Below, in pieces: positions 35,640-49,274 of a stretch of DNA of 64,000 nt. Source of the stretch: Hippophae tibetana (Eukaryota > Streptophyta > Magnoliopsida > Rosales > Elaeagnaceae); the NCBI GenBank assembly GCA_037013495.1, contig CM072810.1, positions 55,228,843-55,292,842 of the forward strand, read 5' to 3'. The notes beneath the pieces are model-generated. The model worked only from the letters and a program-made list of their open reading frames with translations, had not been told where the DNA came from and searched no databases. The position numbers and the translations under genes are program-made. How positions within the stretch are numbered: position 1 is the stretch's first letter; every line of letters starts with the position of its first letter.

Positions 35640-37421
35640 TTAAGGGAAATTTTTCTCGAACTTGGGTTTTTATTGGATTCGAGCATGAGATCATGTTTTG
35701 ATACCAAACATAGGAAAAATAGCTAATCCTTTCTACCTAAATCTTAAGCTTTCAATACGGGATGCTTGAACTGTCACACTTAATCCTCGTTCAAAGCTCA
35801 CACCAAGTCACGAGGATTTTACCTCCCATGCACCACACAAGTCCTTCAAAATGACCCTTGGAAACAACATACAAAGGTTAGTCACAACAACGAGCCCAGG
35901 GATGGTACTTACCTTATTTGCGTCATTCCGTCTACTTTAAGGGAAATTCTTCTCGAACTTGGGTTTTTATTGGTTTCGAGCCTGCGATCATGTGTTGATA
36001 CCAAACATTGGAAAAATACCTAATCATTTCTACCTAAATCTTAAGCTTTCAATACGGGATGCTTGAACTGTCACACTTAATCCTCGTTTAAAACTCACAC
36101 CAAGTCACGAGGAAGTTACCTCCCATGCACAACACAAGTCCTTCAAAATGACCCTTGGAAACAACATACAAAGGTTACCCACAATAACGAGCCCAGAGAT
36201 GGTACTTACCTTGGTTGCGTCATTCCGTCTCCTTTAAGGGAAATTCTTCTCGAACTTGGGTTTTTATCGGATTCGAGCCTGAGATCATGTTTTGATACCA
36301 AACATTGGAAAAATAGCTAATCCTTTCTACCTAAATCTTAAGCTTTCAATAGGGGATGCTTGAACTGTCATACTTAATCCTCGTTCAAAGCTCACACCAA
36401 GTCACGAGGATGTTACCTCCCATGCACCACACAAGTCCTTCAAAATGACCCTTGGAAACAACATACAAAGGTTACTCACAACAACGAGCCCAGGGATGGT
36501 ACTTACCTTATTTGCGTCATTCCGTCTCCTTTAAGTGAAATTCTTCTCGAACTTGGGTTTTTATCGGATTCGAGCCTGAGATCATGTTTTTATACAAAAC
36601 ATTGGAAAAATAGCTAATCATTTCTACCTAAATCTTAAGCTTTCAATACGTGATGCTTGAACTGTCACACTTAATCCTCGTTTAAAGCTCACACCAAGTC
36701 ACGAGGAAGTTACCTCCCATGCACAACACAAGTCCTTCAAAATTACCCTTGGAAACAACATACAAAGGTTACCCACAACAACGAGCCCAGGGATGGTACT
36801 TACCTTGGTTGCGTCATTCCGTCTCCTTTAAGGGAAATTCTTCTCGAACTTGGGTTTTTATTGGATTCGAGCCTGAGATCATGTTTTGATACCAAACATA
36901 GGAAAAATAGCTAAACCATTCTACCCAAATCTTAAGCTTTCAATACGGGATGCTTGAACTGTCACATTTAATCCTCGTTAAAAGCTTACACCAAGTCACG
37001 AGGATGTTACCTCCAATGCACCACACAAGTCATTCTAAATAACCCTTGGAAACAACATACAAAGGTTACCCACAACAACGAGCCCAGGGATGGTACTTAC
37101 CTTGGTTGCGTCAATCTGTCTCCTTTAAATGAAATTCTTCTCGAACTTGGGTTTTTATTCGTTTCGAGCCTTAGATCATGTGTTGATACCAAACTTTGGA
37201 AAAATAGCTAATCATTTCTACCTAAATCTTAAGCTTTCAATACAGGATGCTTGAACTGTCACACTTAATCCTCGTTTAAAACTCACACCAAGTCACGAGG
37301 AAGTTACCTCCCATGCACCACACAAGTCCTTCAAAATGACCCTTGGAAACAACATACAAAGATTACCCACAACAACGAGCCCAGGGATGGTACTTACCTT
37401 GGTTGCGTCATTCCGTCTACT
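35640..37421 (+). repeat. 6-mer A-G-H-B-C-D
   Basis: A 35640 has GAAATTTTTC, GGATTTTACC and GTTAGTCAC and ends with GTCTAC although its right half is a-type. It is followed by G 35937 (CACAACAC, ACAATAACG), H 36234 (CAATAGGGG), B 36531 (CGTGATGC, AAATTACCC), C 36828 and D 37125. The A-to-G entry is a junction not seen elsewhere. Confidence 0.83.
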
Positions 37422-38609
37422 TTAAGGGAAATTTTTCTCGAACTTGGGTTTTTATTGGATTCGAGCATGAGATCATGTTTTGATACCAAACATAGGAAAA
37501 ATAGCTAATCCTTTCTACCTAAATCTTAAGCTTTCAATACGGGATGCTTGAACTGTCACACTTAATCCTCGTTCAAAGCTCACACCAAGTCACGAGGATG
37601 TTACCTCCCATGCACCACACAAGTCCTTCAAAATGACCCTTGGAAACAACATACAAAGGTTACTCACAACAACGAGCCCAGGGATGGTACTTACCTTATT
37701 TGCGTCATTCCGTCTCCTTTAAGTGAAATTCTTCTCGAACTTGGGTTTTTATCGGATTCGAGCCTGAGATCATGTTTTTATACAAAACATTGGAAAAATA
37801 GCTAATCATTTCTACCTAAATCTTAAGCTTTCAATACGGGATGCTTGAACTGTCACACTTAATCCTCGTTTAAAGCTCACACCAAGTCACGAGGAAGTTA
37901 CCTCCCATGCACAACACAAGTCCTTCAAAATGACCCTTGGAAACAACATACAAAGGTTACCCACAACAACGAGCCCAGGGATGGTACTTACCTTGGTTGC
38001 GTCATTCCGTCTCCTTTAAGGGAAATTCTTCTCGAACTTGGGTTTTTATTGGATTCGAGCTTGAGATCATGTTTTGATACCAAACATAGGAAAAATAGCT
38101 AAACCATTCTACCCAAATCTTAAGCTTTCAATACGGGATGCTTGAACTGTCACATTTAATCCTCGTTAAAAGCTGACACCAAGTCACGAGGATGTTACCT
38201 CCAATGCACCACACAAGTCATTCTAAATAACCCTTGGAAACAACATACAAAGGTTACCCACAACAACGAGCCCAGGGATGGTACTTACCTTGGTTGCGTC
38301 AATCCGTCTCCTTTAAATGAAATTCTTCTCGAACTTGGGTTTTTATTCGTTTCGAGCCTGAGATCATGTGTTGATACCAAACTTTGGAAAAATAGCTAAT
38401 CATTTCTACCTAAATCTTAAGCTTTCAATACGGGATGCTTGAACTGTCACACTTAATCCTCGTTTAAAACTCACACCAAGTCACGAGGAAGTTACCTCAC
38501 ATGCACCACACAAGTCCTTCAAAATGACCCTTGGAAACAACATACAAAGATTGCCCACAACAACGAGCCCAGGGATGGTACTTACCTTGGTTGCGTCATT
38601 CCGTCTTCT
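37422..38609 (+). repeat. HOR unit, 4-mer A-B-C-D
   Basis: A 37422 (GAAATTTTTC), B 37719, C 38016 (GAGCTTGAG, AGCTGACACC), D 38313 (CTCACATG, GATTGCCC, GTCTTC). The left breakpoint of the first 15-monomer duplication falls inside the C monomer. Confidence 0.88.
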
Positions 38610-38906
38610 TTAAGGGAAATTCTTCTCGAACTTGTGTTTTTATTGGATTCGAGCATGAGATCATGTTTTGATACCAAACATAGGAAAAATAGCTAATCCT
38701 TTCTACCTAAATCTTAAGCTTTCAATACGGGATGCTTGAACTGTCACACTTAATCCTCGTTTAAAACTCACACCAAGTCACGAGGAAGTTACCTCCCATG
38801 CACCACACAAGTCCTTCAAAATGACCCTTGGAAACAACATACAAAGATTACCCACAACAACGAGCCCAGGGATGGTACTTACCTTGGTTGCGTCATTCCG
38901 TCTACT
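38610..38906 (+). repeat. Recombinant monomer Ad
   Basis: Left part is A (ACTTGTGTTT, GAGCATGAG, TAATCCTTT), right part is D (GTTTAAAACTC, CCCATGCACC, AAAGATTACCC, GTCTAC). The switch lies in the central window. It puts two A left parts 297 bp apart (38651 and 38948). It is repeated at 43065-43361 in block I copy 2. Confidence 0.88.
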
Positions 38907-40985
38907 TTAAGGGAAATTCTTCTCGAACTTGGGTTTTTATTGGATTCGAGCATGAGATCATGTTTTGATACCAAACATAGGAAAAATAGCTAATCCTTTC
39001 TACCTAAATCTTAAGCTTTCAATACGGGATGCTTGAACTGTCACACTTAATCCTCGTTCAAAGCTCACACCAAGTCACGAGGATGTTACCTCCCATGCAC
39101 CACACAAGTCCTTCAAAATGACCCTTGGAAACAACATACAAAGGTTACCCACAACAACGAGCCCAGGGATGGTACTTACCTTATTTGCGTCATTCGGTCT
39201 CCTTTAAGTGAAATTCTTCTCGAACTTGGGTTTTTATCGGATTCGAGCCTGAGATCATGTTTTTATACAAAACATTGGAAAAATAGCTAATCATTTCTAC
39301 CTAAATCTTAAGCTTTCAATACGGGATGCTTGAACTGTCACACTTAATCCTCGTTTAAAGCTCACACCAAGTCACGAGGAAGTTACCTCCCATGCACAAC
39401 ACAAGTCCTTCAAAATGACCCTTGGAAACAACATACAAAGGTTACCCACAACAACGAGCCCAGGGATGGTACTTACCTTGGTTGCATCATTCCGTCTCCT
39501 TTAAGGGAAATTCTTCTCGAACTTGGGTTTTTATTGGATTCGAGCTTGAGATCATGTTTTGATACCAAACATAGGAAAAATAGCTAAACCATTCTACCCA
39601 AATCTTAAGCTTTCAATACGGGATGCTTGAACTGTCACATTTAATCCTCGTTAAAAGCTGACACCAAGTCACGAGGATGTTACCTCCAATGCACCACACA
39701 AGTCATTCTAAATAACCCTTGGAAACAACATACAAAGGTTACCCACAACAACGAGCCCAGGGATGGTACTTACCTTGGTTGCGTCAATCCGTCTCCTTTA
39801 AATGAAATTCTTCTCGAACTTGGGTTTTTATTCGTTTCGAGCCTGAGATCATGTGTTGATACCAAACTTTGGAAAAATAGCTAATTATTTCTACCTAAAT
39901 CTTAAGCTTTCAATACGGGATGCTTGAACTGTCACACTTAATCCTCGTTTAAAACTCACACCAAGTCACGAGGAAGTTACCTCCCATGCACCACACAAGT
40001 CCTTCAAAATGACCCTTGGAAACAACATACAAAGATTACCCACAACAACGAGCCCAGGGATGGTACTTACCTTGGTTGCGTCATTCCGTCTACTTTAAGG
40101 GAAATTTTTCTCGAACTTGGGTTTTTATTGGATTCGAGCCTGAGATCATGTTTTGATACCAAACATAGGAAAAATAGCTAAACCATTCTACCCAAATCTT
40201 AAGCTTTCAATACGGGATGCTTGAACTGTCACATTTAATCCTCGTTAAAAGCTCACACTAAGTCACGAGGATGTTACCTCCAATGCACCACACAAGTCAT
40301 TCTAAATAACCCTTGGAAACAACATACAAAGGTTACCCACAACAACGAGCCCAGGGATGGTACTTACCTTGGTTGCGTCAATCTGTCTCCTTTAAATGAA
40401 ATTCTTCTCGAACTTGGGTTTTTATTCGTTTCGAGCCTTAGATCATGTGTTGATACCAAACTTTGGAAAAATAGCTAATCATTTCTACCTAAATCTTAAG
40501 CTTTCAATACGGGATGCTTGAACTGTCACACTTAATCCTCGTTTAAAACTCACACCAAGTCACGAGGAAGTTACCTCCCATGCACCACACAAGTCCTTCA
40601 AAATGACCCTTGGAAACAACATACAAAGATTACCCACAACAACGAGCCCAGGGATGGTACTTACCTTGGTTGCGTCATTCCGTCTACTTTAAGGGAAATT
40701 TTTCTCGAACTTGGGTTTTTATTGGATTCGAGCATGAGATCATGTTTTGATACCAAACATAGGAAAAATAGCTAATCCTTTTTACCTAAATCTTAAGCTT
40801 TCAATACGGGATGCTTGAACTGTCACACTTAATCCTCGTTTAAAGCTCACACCAAGTCACGAGAATATTACCTCCAATGCACCACACAAGTCATTCAAAA
40901 TAACCCTTGGAAACAACATACAAAGGTTACCCACAACAACGAGCCCAGGGATGGTACTTACCTTGGTTGCGTCATTCCGTCTCTT

Positions 40986-41282
40986 TTAAGGGAAATTCTT
41001 CTCAAACTTGTGCTTTTATGAGATTCGAGCATGAGATCATGTTTTGATACCAAACATATGAAAAATATCTAATCCTTCCTACCTAAATCTTAAGCTTTCA
41101 ATACGGGATGCTTGAAATATCACACTTAATCCTCGTTCAAAGCTCACACCAAGTCACGAGGATGTTACCTCCAATGCACCACACAAGTCATTCTAAATAA
41201 CCCTTGGAAACAACATACAAAGGTTACCCACAACAACGAGCCCAGGGATGGTACTTACCTTGGTTGCGTCAATCCGTCTCCT
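40986..41282 (+). repeat. Type-specimen J monomer
   Basis: A more divergent left part: CTTCTCAAACTTGTGC, TTTTATGAGATTCG, CATATGAAAAATATC, CCTTCCTACC and GCTTGAAATATCAC. The right part is ordinary (GAGGATGTTACCTCC, CATTCTAAATAAC, GCGTCAATC). J recurs at 45441 and 47511, and a J' form with GCCTGAG and GCTTTAACTG at 51354 and 53433. Confidence 0.85.
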
Positions 41283-42485
41283 TTAAATGAAATTCTTCTC
41301 GAACTTGGGTTTTTATTCGTTTCGAGCCTGAGATGGTGTGTTGATACCAAACTTTGGAAAAATAGCTAATCATTTCTACCTAAATCTTAAGCTTTCAATA
41401 CGGGATGCTTGAACTGTCACACTTAATCCTCGTTTAAAACTCACACCAAGTCACGAGGAAGTTACCTCCCATGCACCACACAAGTCCTTCAAAATAACCC
41501 TTGGAAACAACATACAAAGATTACCCACAACAACGAGCCCAGGGATGGTACTTACCTTGGTTGCGTCATTCCGTCTACTTTAAGGGAAATTCTTCTCGAA
41601 CTTGGGTTTTTATTGGATTCGAGCATGAGATCATGTTTTGATACCAAACATAGGAAAAATAGCTAATCCTTTCTACCTAAATCTTAAGCTTTCAATACGG
41701 GATGCTTTAACTGTCACACTTAATCCTCGTTCAAAGCTCACACCAAGTCACGAGGATGTTACCTCCCATGCATCACACAAGTCCTTCAAAATGACCCTTG
41801 GAAACAACATACAAAGGTTACTCACAACAACGAGCCCAGGGATGGTACTTACCTTATTTGCGTCATTCCGTCTCCTTTAAGTGAAATTCTTCTCGAACTT
41901 GGGTTTTTATCGGATTCGAGCCTGAGATCATGTTTTTATACAAAACATTGGAAAAATAGCTAATCATTTCTACCTAAATCTTAAGCTTTCAATACGGGAT
42001 GCTTGAACTGTCACACTTAATCCTCGTTTAAAGCTCACACCAAGTCACGAGGAAGTTACCTCCCATGCACAACACAAGTCCTTCAAAATGACCCTTGGAA
42101 ACAACATACAAAGGTTACCCACAACAACGAGCGCAGGGATGGTACTTACCTTGGTTGCGTCATTCCGTCTCCTTTAAGGAAAATTCTTCCCGAACTTGGG
42201 TTTTTATTGGATTCGAGCCTAAGATCAAGTTTTGATACCAAACATAGGAAAAATAGCTAATCCTTTCTACCTAAATCTTAAGCTTTCAATACGGGATGCT
42301 TGAACTGTCACACTTAATCCTCGTTCAAAGCTCACACCAAGTCACGAGGATGTTACCTCCCATGCACCACACAAGTCCTTCAAAATGACCCTTGGAAACA
42401 ACATACAAAGGTTACCCACAACAACGAGCCCAGGGATGGTACTTACCTTATTTGCGTCATTCGGTCTCCTTTAAGGGAAATTCTT

Positions 42486-45400
42486 CTCGAACTTGGGTTT
42501 TTATTGGATTCGAGCTTGAGATCATGTTTTGATACCAAACATAGGAAAAATAGCTAAACCATTCTACCCAAATCTTAAGCTTTCAATACGGGATGCTTGA
42601 ACTGTCACATTTAATCCTCGTTAAAAGCTGACACCAAGTCACGAGGATGTTACCTCCAATGCACCACACAAGTCATTCTAAATAACCCTTGGAAACAACA
42701 TACAAAGGTTACCCACAACAACGAGCCCAGGGATGGTACTTACCTTGGTTGCGTCAATCCGTCTCCTTTAAATGAAATTCTTCTCGAACTTGGGTTTTTA
42801 TTCGTTTCGAGCCTGAGATCATGTGTTGATACCAAACTTTGGAAAAATAGCTAATCATTTCTACCTAAATCTTAAGCTTTCAATACGGGATGCTTGAACT
42901 GTCACACTTAATCCTCGTTTAAAACTCACACCAAGTCACGAGGAAGTTACCTCACATGCACCACACAAGTCCTTCAAAATGACCCTTGGAAACAACATAC
43001 AAAGATTGCCCACAACAACGAGCCCAGGGATGGTACTTACCTTGGTTGCGTCATTCCGTCTTCTTTAAGGGAAATTCTTCTCGAACTTGTGTTTTTATTG
43101 GATTCGAGCATGAGATCATGTTTTGATACCAAACATAGGAAAAATAGCTAATCCTTTCTACCTAAATCTTAAGCTTTCAATACGGGATGCTTGAACTGTC
43201 ACACTTAATCCTCGTTTAAAACTCACACCAAGTCACGAGGAAGTTACCTCCCATGCACCACACAAGTCCTTCAAAATGACCCTTGGAAACAACATACAAA
43301 GATTACCCACAACAACGAGCCCAGGGATGGTACTTACCTTGGTTGCGTCATTCCGTCTACTTTAAGGGAAATTCTTCTCGAACTTGGGTTTTTATTGGAT
43401 TCGAGCATGAGATCATGTTTTGATACCAAACATAGGAAAAATAGCTAATCCTTTCTACCTAAATCTTAAGCTTTCAATACGGGATGCTTGAACTGTCACA
43501 CTTAATCCTCGTTCAAAGCTCACACCAAGTCACGAGGATGTTACCTCCCATGCACCACACAAGTCCTTCAAAATGACCCTTGGAAACAACATACAAAGGT
43601 TACCCACAACAACGAGCCCAGGGATGGTACTTACCTTATTTGCGTCATTCGGTCTCCTTTAAGTGAAATTCTTCTCGAACTTGGGTTTTTATCGGATTCG
43701 AGCCTGAGATCATGTTTTTATACAAAACATTGGAAAAATAGCTAATCATTTCTACCTAAATCTTAAGCTTTCAATACGGGATGCTTGAACTGTCACACTT
43801 AATCCTCGTTTAAAGCTCACACCAAGTCACGAGGAAGTTACCTCCCATGCACAACACAAGTCCTTCAAAATGACCCTTGGAAACAACATACAAAGGTTAC
43901 CCACAACAACGAGCCCAGGGATGGTACTTACCTTGGTTGCATCATTCCGTCTCCTTTAAGGGAAATTCTTCTCGAACTTGGGTTTTTATTGGATTCGAGC
44001 TTGAGATCATGTTTTGATACCAAACATAGGAAAAATAGCTAAACCATTCTACCCAAATCTTAAGCTTTCAATACGGGATGCTTGAACTGTCACATTTAAT
44101 CCTCGTTAAAAGCTGACACCAAGTCACGAGGATGTTACCTCCAATGCACCACACAAGTCATTCTAAATAACCCTTGGAAACAACATACAAAGGTTACCCA
44201 CAACAACGAGCCCAGGGATGGTACTTACCTTGGTTGCGTCAATCCGTCTCCTTTAAATGAAATTCTTCTCGAACTTGGGTTTTTATTCGTTTCGAGCCTG
44301 AGATCATGTGTTGATACCAAACTTTGGAAAAATAGCTAATTATTTCTACCTAAATCTTAAGCTTTCAATACGGGATGCTTGAACTGTCACACTTAATCCT
44401 CGTTTAAAACTCACACCAAGTCACGAGGAAGTTACCTCCCATGCACCACACAAGTCCTTCAAAATGACCCTTGGAAACAACATACAAAGATTACCCACAA
44501 CAACGAGCCCAGGGATGGTACTTACCTTGGTTGCGTCATTCCGTCTACTTTAAGGGAAATTTTTCTCGAACTTGGGTTTTTATTGGATTCGAGCCTGAGA
44601 TCATGTTTTGATACCAAACATAGGAAAAATAGCTAAACCATTCTACCCAAATCTTAAGCTTTCAATACGGGATGCTTGAACTGTCACATTTAATCCTCGT
44701 TAAAAGCTCACACTAAGTCACGAGGATGTTACCTCCAATGCACCACACAAGTCATTCTAAATAACCCTTGGAAACAACATACAAAGGTTACCCACAACAA
44801 CGAGCCCAGGGATGGTACTTACCTTGGTTGCGTCAATCTGTCTCCTTTAAATGAAATTCTTCTCGAACTTGGGTTTTTATTCGTTTCGAGCCTTAGATCA
44901 TGTGTTGATACCAAACTTTGGAAAAATAGCTAATCATTTCTACCTAAATCTTAAGCTTTCAATACGGGATGCTTGAACTGTCACACTTAATCCTCGTTTA
45001 AAACTCACACCAAGTCACGAGGAAGTTACCTCCCATGCACCACACAAGTCCTTCAAAATGACCCTTGGAAACAACATACAAAGATTACCCACAACAACGA
45101 GCCCAGGGATGGTACTTACCTTGGTTGCGTCATTCCGTCTACTTTAAGGGAAATTTTTCTCGAACTTGGGTTTTTATTGGATTCGAGCATGAGATCATGT
45201 TTTGATACCAAACATAGGAAAAATAGCTAATCCTTTTTACCTAAATCTTAAGCTTTCAATACGGGATGCTTGAACTGTCACACTTAATCCTCGTTTAAAG
45301 CTCACACCAAGTCACGAGAATATTACCTCCAATGCACCACACAAGTCATTCAAAATAACCCTTGGAAACAACATACAAAGGTTACCCACAACAACGAGCC

Positions 45401-46757
45401 CAGGGATGGTACTTACCTTGGTTGCGTCATTCCGTCTCTTTTAAGGGAAATTCTTCTCAAACTTGTGCTTTTATGAGATTCGAGCATGAGATCATGTTTT
45501 GATACCAAACATATGAAAAATATCTAATCCTTCCTACCTAAATCTTAAGCTTTCAATACGGGATGCTTGAAATATCACACTTAATCCTCGTTCAAAGCTC
45601 ACACCAAGTCACGAGGATGTTACCTCCAATGCACCACACAAGTCATTCTAAATAACCCTTGGAAACAACATACAAAGGTTACCCACAACAACGAGCCCAG
45701 GGATGGTACTTACCTTGGTTGCGTCAATCCGTCTCCTTTAAATGAAATTCTTCTCGAACTTGGGTTTTTATTCGTTTCGAGCCTGAGATGGTGTGTTGAT
45801 ACCAAACTTTGGAAAAATAGCTAATCATTTCTACCTAAATCTTAAGCTTTCAATACGGGATGCTTGAACTGTCACACTTAATCCTCGTTTAAAACTCACA
45901 CCAAGTCACGAGGAAGTTACCTCCCATGCACCACACAAGTCCTTCAAAATAACCCTTGGAAACAACATACAAAGATTACCCACAACAACGAGCCCAGGGA
46001 TGGTACTTACCTTGGTTGCGTCATTCCGTCTACTTTAAGGGAAATTCTTCTCGAACTTGGGTTTTTATTGGATTCGAGCATGAGATCATGTTTTGATACC
46101 AAACATAGGAAAAATAGCTAATCCTTTCTACCTAAATCTTAAGCTTTCAATACGGGATGCTTTAACTGTCACACTTAATCCTCGTTCAAAGCTCACACCA
46201 AGTCACGAGGATGTTACCTCCCATGCATCACACAAGTCCTTCAAAATGACCCTTGGAAACAACATACAAAGGTTACTCACAACAACGAGCCCAGGGATGG
46301 TACTTACCTTATTTGCGTCATTCCGTCTCCTTTAAGTGAAATTCTTCTCGAACTTGGGTTTTTATCGGATTCGAGCCTGAGATCATGTTTTTATACAAAA
46401 CATTGGAAAAATAGCTAATCATTTCTACCTAAATCTTAAGCTTTCAATACGGGATGCTTGAACTGTCACACTTAATCCTCGTTTAAAGCTCACACCAAGT
46501 CACGAGGAAGTTACCTCCCATGCACAACACAAGTCCTTCAAAATGACCCTTGGAAACAACATACAAAGGTTACCCACAACAACGAGCGCAGGGATGGTAC
46601 TTACCTTGGTTGCGTCATTCCGTCTCCTTTAAGGAAAATTCTTCCCGAACTTGGGTTTTTATTGGATTCGAGCCTAAGATCAAGTTTTGATACCAAACAT
46701 AGGAAAAATAGCTAATCCTTTCTACCTAAATCTTAAGCTTTCAATACGGGATGCTTG
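42486..46757 (+). repeat. 15-monomer tandem block I, copy 2
   Basis: Second copy, ending near 46757 where GCTTGAACTG of copy 1 is replaced by GCTTGAAATATC. The junction monomer before it (42174-42470) ends in TTATTTGCGTCATTCGG, a variant otherwise seen at 39191 and 43646, so the duplication joined an A-type tail to a C start. No mismatch between the copies was noticed at the markers inspected, which suggests a very recent event. Confidence 0.88.
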
Positions 46758-49274
46758 AAATATCACACTTAATCCTCGTTCAAAGCTCACACCAAGTCAC
46801 GAGAATATTACCTCCCATGCACCACACAAGTCATTCTAAATAACCCTTGGAAACAACATACAAAGGTTACCCACAACAACGAGCCCAGGGATGGTACTTA
46901 CCTTGGTTGCGTCATTCCGTCTCCTTAAGGGAAATTCTTCTCGAACTTGGGTTTTTATTGGATTCGAGCCTGAGATCATGTTTTGATATCAAACATTGGA
47001 AAAATAGATAATCCTTTCTACCTAAATCTTAAGCTTTCCATACGTAATGCTTTAACTGTCACACTTAATCCTCGTTTAAAGCTCACACCAAGTCACGAGG
47101 AAGTTACCGTTCATGCACCACACAAGTCATTCAAAATGAACCTTGGAAACAACATATAAAGGTTACCCACAACAACGAGCCCAGGGTTGGTATGTTGTGT
47201 CATTCCGTGTCCTTTAAATCAAATTCTTCTCGAACTTGGGTTTTTATTGGTTTCGAGCCTACGATCATGTGTTGATACCAAACATTGGAAAAATAGCTAA
47301 TCCTTTCTACCTAAATCTTAAGCTTTCAATACGGGATGCTTGAACTGTCACACTTAATCCTCGTTTAAAGCTCACACCAAGTCACGAGAATATTACCTCC
47401 AATGCACCACACAAGTCATTCTAAATAACCCTTGGAAACAACATACAAAGGTTACCCACAACAACGAGCCCAGGGATGGTACTTACCTTGGTTGCGTCAT
47501 TCCGTCTCTTTTAAGGGAAATTCTTCTCAAACTTGTGCTTTTATGAGATTCGAGCATGAGATCATGTTTTGATACCAAACATATGAAAAATATCTAATCC
47601 TTCCTACCTAAATCTTAAGCTTTCAATACGGGATGCTTGAAATATCACACTTAATCCTCGTTCAAAGCTCACACCAAGTCACGAGGATGTTACCTCCAAT
47701 GCACCACACAAGTCATTCTAAATAACCCTTGGAAACAACATACAAAGGTTACCCACAACAACGAGCCCAGGGATGGTACTTACCTTGGTTGCGTCAATCC
47801 GTCTCCTTTAAATGAAATTCTTCTCGAACATGGGTTTTTATTGGTTTCGGGTTTGAGATCATGTGTTGATACCAAACATTGGAAAAATAGCTAATCCTTT
47901 CTACCTAAATCTTAAGCTTTCAGTACGGGATACTTGAACTGTCACACTTAATCCTCGTTTAAAACTCACACCAAGTCACGAGGAAGTTACCTCCCATGCA
48001 CCACACAAGTCCTTCAAAATGACCCTTGGAAACAACATACAAAGGTTACCCACAACAACGAGCCCAGAGATGGTACTTACCTTGGTTGCGTCATTCCGTC
48101 TCCGTTAAGGGAAATTCTTCGCGAACTTAGGTTTTTATCGGATTCGAGCCGGAGATCATGTTTTGATACCAAACATTGGAAAAATAGCTAATCCTATCCA
48201 CCTAAATCTTAAGCTTTCAATACGGGATGCTTTAACTGTCACACTTAATCCTCGTTTAAAGCTCACACCAAGTCACGAGGAAGTTACCTCCCATGCACAA
48301 CACAAGTCCTTCAAAATGACCCTTGGAAACAACATACAAAGGTTACCCAAAACAACGAGCCCAGGGATGGTACTTACCTTGTTTGCGTCATTTCGTCTCC
48401 TTTAAGGGAAATTCTTCTCGAACTTGGCTTTTTATTGAATTCGAGCCTGAGATCATGTTTTGATACCAAACATTGGAAAAATAGATAATCTTTTCTACCT
48501 AAATCTTAAGCTTTCCATACGGGATGCTTGAACTGTCACACTTAATCCTCGTTTAAAGCTCACACCAAGTCACGAGGAAGTTACCTCCCATGCACCACAC
48601 AAGTCATTCAAAATGACCCTTGGAAACAACATACAAAGGTTACCGACAACAACGAGCCCAGAGTTGGTATGTTGTGTCATTCCGTGTCTTTTATGGGAAA
48701 TTCATCTCGAAATTGGGTTTTTATGGGATTCGAAGCTGAGATCATGTTTGATACCAAACATAGGAAAAATAGCTAATCCTTCCTACCTAAAGCTTAAGCT
48801 TTCAATACGGAATGCTTGAACTGTCACACTTATTCCTCGTTCAAAGCTCACACCAAGTCACGAGGAAGTTACCTCCCATGCACCACACAAGTCATTCAAA
48901 ATGACCCTTGAAAACAACATACAAAGGTTACCCACAACAACGAGCCCAGGGTTGGTATGTTGTGTCATTCCGTGTCTTTTAAGGGAAATTCATCTCGAAC
49001 TTGGGTTTTTATGGGATTCGAACCTGAGATCATGTTTGATACCAAACACAGGAAAAATAGCTAATCCTTCCTACCTAAAGCTTAAGCTTTCAATACGGGA
49101 CGCTTGAACTGTCAGACTTAATCCTCGTTCAAAGCTCACAACAAGTCACGAGGAAGTTACCTCCCATGCACCACACAAGTCATTCTAAATGACCCTTGGA
49201 AACAACATAAAAAGGTTACCCACAACAACGAGCCCAGTGTTGGTACTTACCTTGGTTGCGTCATTCCCTCTAGT
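46758..49274 (+). repeat. Divergent island with six of the window's seven indels
   Basis: From the e-like tail of the K monomer to 49274 the monomers carry many private changes: CCATACGTAATGC, TTACCGTTCATG, AACATATAAAGG, CGGGTTTGAGATC, CAGTACGGG, CCGGAGATC, CTATCCACC. Three monomers (ending near 47213, 48690 and 48978) share an 8-bp loss giving TTGGTATGTTGTGTC. Two share a 1-bp loss in ATGTTTGATACC, and one lost a T at its start near 46925. A J monomer (47511) ties it to block I. Probably older, poorly homogenised satellite. Confidence 0.9.
48691..48978 (+). repeat. Type-specimen L monomer (288 bp)
   Basis: Short monomer with TTATGGGAAATTC, TTTTATGGGATTCG, ATGTTTGATACC (1-bp loss), CCTTCCTACCTAAAGC, and the 8-bp-shortened tail TTGGTATGTTGTGTC with CCGTGTC. 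The following monomer (48979-49274, 296 bp) has the same left part but a full-length tail. Confidence 0.88.

Larger units (their letters stand above)
38031..42485 (+). repeat. 15-monomer tandem block I, copy 1
   Basis: A 4,455-bp segment repeated immediately downstream. Markers at exactly +4,455: GAGCTTGAG (38051 region), GTCTTC (38605 region), TAATTATTT, CTCACACTAAG, TGCTTTTATGAG, ATGAAAAATATC, GCGCAGGG, CTTCCCGAAC, AAGATCAAG. The left edge is uncertain by about 20 bases because types are identical there. Contents: C, D, Ad recombinant, A, B, C, D, C, D, Ae, J, D, A, B and a K monomer (42174). Confidence 0.9.

Noticed and set aside
41638-41880. Open reading frame of 80 codons, repeated at 46093-46335 and 48163-48405
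   Set aside because: An A-monomer (or related) frame kept open by GCTTTAACTG. The first two are the two copies of the 4,455-bp block, not a gene family.
48613-49107. Two 68-codon reading frames at 48613-48819 and 48901-49107
   Set aside because: Both arise from the 8-bp and 1-bp losses of divergent monomers, which shift frame. No start context or family likeness supports a protein.
46758-49274. Transposon or other insertion in the divergent island
   Set aside because: Every base can be placed on the 297-bp consensus with substitutions and small losses. There is no inserted DNA, terminal repeat or target-site duplication.
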